Source: Byssothecium circinans (Eukaryota; Ascomycota; Dothideomycetes; Pleosporales; Massarinaceae). Taken from it: 10,264 nucleotides of DNA. The position numbers were made by a program, and so were the translations under genes. The stretch's first letter is position 1; every line of letters begins with the position of its first letter. The notes below the pieces were generated by a model. That model searched no databases. It was not told where the DNA came from and saw nothing but the letters and a program-made list of their open reading frames with translations. The stretch is from contig ML976993.1 in assembly GCA_010015675.1 (NCBI GenBank), positions 157,035 to 167,298 of the forward strand, written 5' to 3'. This document shows, piece after piece, positions 8,404 through 10,264 of this stretch.

Positions 8404-9758
8404 TTACGGCTGCAACAGCAGCTTGCCCGTCGTCTTCCTGCTCTCGATATCCTTCGTAGCCCTTACCACATCCTTGAGCGGATACACGTCATGAATCCTA
8501 ACATTCAACCCATCCTTCTCAATGAACTTCCACAGCTCAGCGGTATACTGCTTCAACTCATCGCGCGTAGTGATATAATTCATAACAGTAGGGCGCAGCA
8601 ACTTCACGTTCTTGGGAGTAAGACGGCTGCACAGCAATTAGCCCACCCTTCAAGCAAAAAGCCAAAACGAGTCGAACCAACATACCTAAGCGCAAACCCG
8701 GTAACCGGACCCGACGCATTCCCAAAAGACACCATAGTCCCCTTCCTCCTGACCACGGCCAACGAACTATCAAACGTCGCCTTCCCTACCGAGTCAAAAA
8801 CGGCATGAACACCTTCTCCCCCGGTAATATCCAAAACCTTCTTGACGAACTTCTCCCGATCATCCTCGTGATACTCTATAACTACCTCGGCGCCATTCTC
8901 CTTAGCCAACTGCCTCTTCTCCTCCGAACTAGCCGTCGCAATCGTCCTCGCACCCACTGCCTTCAACAACTGGCAAAGCCACAGACCCACACCGCCCGCA
9001 GCGGCTGTGACGAGGATCCAGTCGCCCTTTTGCACGGAGTACGCTTCGCGGATGAATGCTACGGCGGTTAACCCTTGCATTAGGGACGCTGCGGCGGTTT
9101 TGGTAGGGATGGAGTCGGGGATGGGGACTACGTCTTTGGAGGGCACAGATACGTATTCGGCGTAAGAGGAGGCGCCCATGTGCACGACTCGGGTTCCGAG
9201 CTGGAGGTCGGAGGGCGTGTTGGCGACGAGGGCGACAACGGTGCCGGAGCCTTCTTTGCCGAGGATGTAGGGGAAGCTGGGGGCTGGATAGATGCCGGAG
9301 CGGAAGTAGCTGGGTTGTGGTTTAGTCTATGGCGTCACGGATCGAAAGATGGGGCTGGGGTAATTTGGGACGGGTTGAATTGTAGCAGGGTTTTGATATG
9401 ACTGACTGCTGAGGATGTCGAGACAAAACTGAAAGAGGAAATCGTAATGAAAGGAAATGGTAGCTTACGTATCAATGTAATTGATACCAATGAACTCATT
9501 CTTGACGAGTACTTCCCCGTCCTTAGGCTCAGGAACGGGGATATCTTCTTTGTACTGGAGAACGTCCGTACCTCCCGTCTTTTCAATCCATACGCCCTTC
9601 ATGGTTTTAGGTAGACTCGCCATCGTCCTGTACTTTCCCAATCCACTGACAATTCTAAAGCTTGGGGTAGGCCGAAGATGCGAGCCCAGTGAAGCAAGCC
9701 GTGTATTCGCAATTGTAGTGGGCGTAGTGCGTCGGAGGAAGTGCGAGAGGAGTGACAT
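8404..9758 (-). CDS. ZTA1: Zeta-crystallin-type NADPH:quinone oxidoreductase (Zta1-like)
   Basis: Three exons on the minus strand: 9758-9469, 9309-8686 and 8626-8404; introns are 9468-9310 (159 nt, unusually long here) and 8685-8627 (59 nt, branch GCTAAT). From the ATG at 9758 the product is 378 aa; from the in-frame ATG at 9623 it is 333 aa, almost exactly yeast Zta1 (334). In the shorter form, the GroES-like part begins MKGVWIEKTGGTDVLQY, followed by INYIDTYFRSGIYPAPSFPY. The Rossmann motif VTAAAGGVGLWLCQ lies at about 152-165, and RLTPKNVKLLRPT and KTTGKLLLQP mark the C-terminus. The structural and catalytic zinc ligands of alcohol dehydrogenases are absent, as expected for this MDR branch, which reduces quinones with NADPH. 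The extra 45 residues of the long form are Arg-rich with no Asp or Glu, like a mitochondrial presequence. Confidence 0.92.
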
Positions 9759-10170
9759 ACAACAGGAATATTTGGTAGGAAAAAATAGGAGACTCGAGGG
9801 AAGGAGAAACAAGATAAACGATGCGACATGTAAAGCAAAAGGCGCATTGATGATAAATACAGTTTAGCTTCTCCGAGAATGATGCGGAGCTTCCCCACTT
9901 CGAGTGTATGAAGAAGCACGTAGCCCCGCACACGTCATCCCAAAGGTTTCGGGATGATGTGCGAGTGGAATACGGATAATGAGCACAACTGTCTGAAGTT
10001 ATAATTTGAGGTTATCTTGATGGCGGGGATTTTCTTCATTGAATAATCGAGTCTCGGCTTTTTCCCCTACGGAGTATTCGCGTCGGTGTGTTGAGCAAAC
10101 CTTCTTTATCTTGCGGTCGCTTGAAAGTGGGGAATGGGCACAGACCACCTGCTCGATTCTCAGCAACACT
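9759..10170 (-). promoter_or_regulatory. Upstream region of the ZTA1-like gene
   Basis: This 412-bp gene-free stretch lies upstream of the quinone reductase and reaches the right-hand inverted repeat. It should include the promoter and 5' leader. The frame of the gene remains open to about 9812, but the first triplet there is TTG and not a credible start. The one notable structure is the hairpin at 9929-9963. No other coding signal is apparent. Confidence 0.6.
9929..9963. promoter_or_regulatory. Strong imperfect palindrome upstream of the ZTA1-like gene
   Basis: The arms CACACGTCATCCC (9929-9941) and GGGATGATGTGCG (9951-9963) pair at 11 of 13 positions around a 9-nt centre that itself holds AAA and TTT. 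It lies about 170 bp upstream of the first ATG. The left arm contains ACGTCA, a half of the CREB/bZIP-type TGACGTCA site. It could be a binding site, a remnant of a small inverted-repeat element or, if transcribed, an RNA hairpin. Confidence 0.55.
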
Positions 10171-10236
10171 AAGCTAGCCGACCGGGTTCCTGATCACCCG
10201 GGGTTCTTGGTCACCTCTCGAAATCAGCCACCCCTC
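10171..10236 (-). repeat. Right copy of the 66-bp long-range inverted repeat
   Basis: This is the inverted partner of 85-150, with 64 of 66 matching positions. On the plus strand its tandem units read GGGTTCCTGATCACC (10184-10198) and GGGTTCTTGGTCACC (10201-10215), again at a 17-bp period. The outer unit (10201-10215) is identical to the outer unit at the left end, while the inner unit differs from its partner at one base. So the order of the two unit types is kept at both ends. The last 28 bases of the window, outside the repeat, do not match the left flank clearly, and no target-site duplication is visible. Confidence 0.9.
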
Positions 10237-10264
10237 AGAAAATCGTGTTTATTTCAGTCAACCT

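Overview
The window looks like a gene-dense piece of a filamentous ascomycete (Pezizomycotina) chromosome, possibly Dothideomycetes or a relative; the species cannot be fixed from the sequence. Evidence: intron-bearing genes whose introns are mostly 46-59 nt, with GTRNGY-like donors, branch sites of the CTAAC/CTAAT/CTGAC type and short distances to the acceptor AG, and proteins that are recognisably fungal (Tom20, Exo84, a Ypt6/Rab6 GTPase, Nop53, a Zta1-type quinone reductase).

Layout, left to right: an unexplained 66-bp repeat (85-150); NOP53 on the minus strand (357-1736, 3 exons); a 300-bp divergent promoter; YPT6/RAB6 on the plus strand (2037-2866, 4 exons); a convergent spacer; TOM20 on the minus strand (3307-3931, 3 exons); a 299-bp divergent promoter holding a 14-bp palindrome with a MluI box; EXO84 on the plus strand (4231-6405, 3 exons); a 524-bp leader/spacer; a two-repeat Myb/SANT-like protein on the plus strand (6930-7940, 3 exons); a convergent spacer; a ZTA1-like quinone oxidoreductase on the minus strand (8404-9758, 3 exons); its upstream region with a strong hairpin; and an inverted copy of the 66-bp repeat (10171-10236). 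All exon joins were worked out by hand from splice signals and from protein continuity, and every reading frame closes.

The genes are housekeeping and do not form a pathway: 60S ribosome maturation, Golgi traffic, mitochondrial protein import, exocytosis, a probable DNA-binding protein and NADPH-quinone reduction. Ypt6 and Exo84 both serve membrane traffic, but at different steps, and I see no sign of co-regulation.

The most unusual signal is not a gene. The whole six-gene block is bracketed by 66-bp inverted repeats, 64/66 identical, about 10 kb apart. Each carries two tandem 17-bp units with the core GGTGANCARGAACCC. No transposase, recombinase or target-site duplication is visible, so this may be two opposed copies of a short dispersed element, the borders of an invertible or mobile segment, or an assembly piece ending in repeats. 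Two further points stand out: the two Myb-like repeats share the same phase-0 intron position, and the quinone reductase has two in-frame starts that look built for mitochondrial and cytosolic forms.
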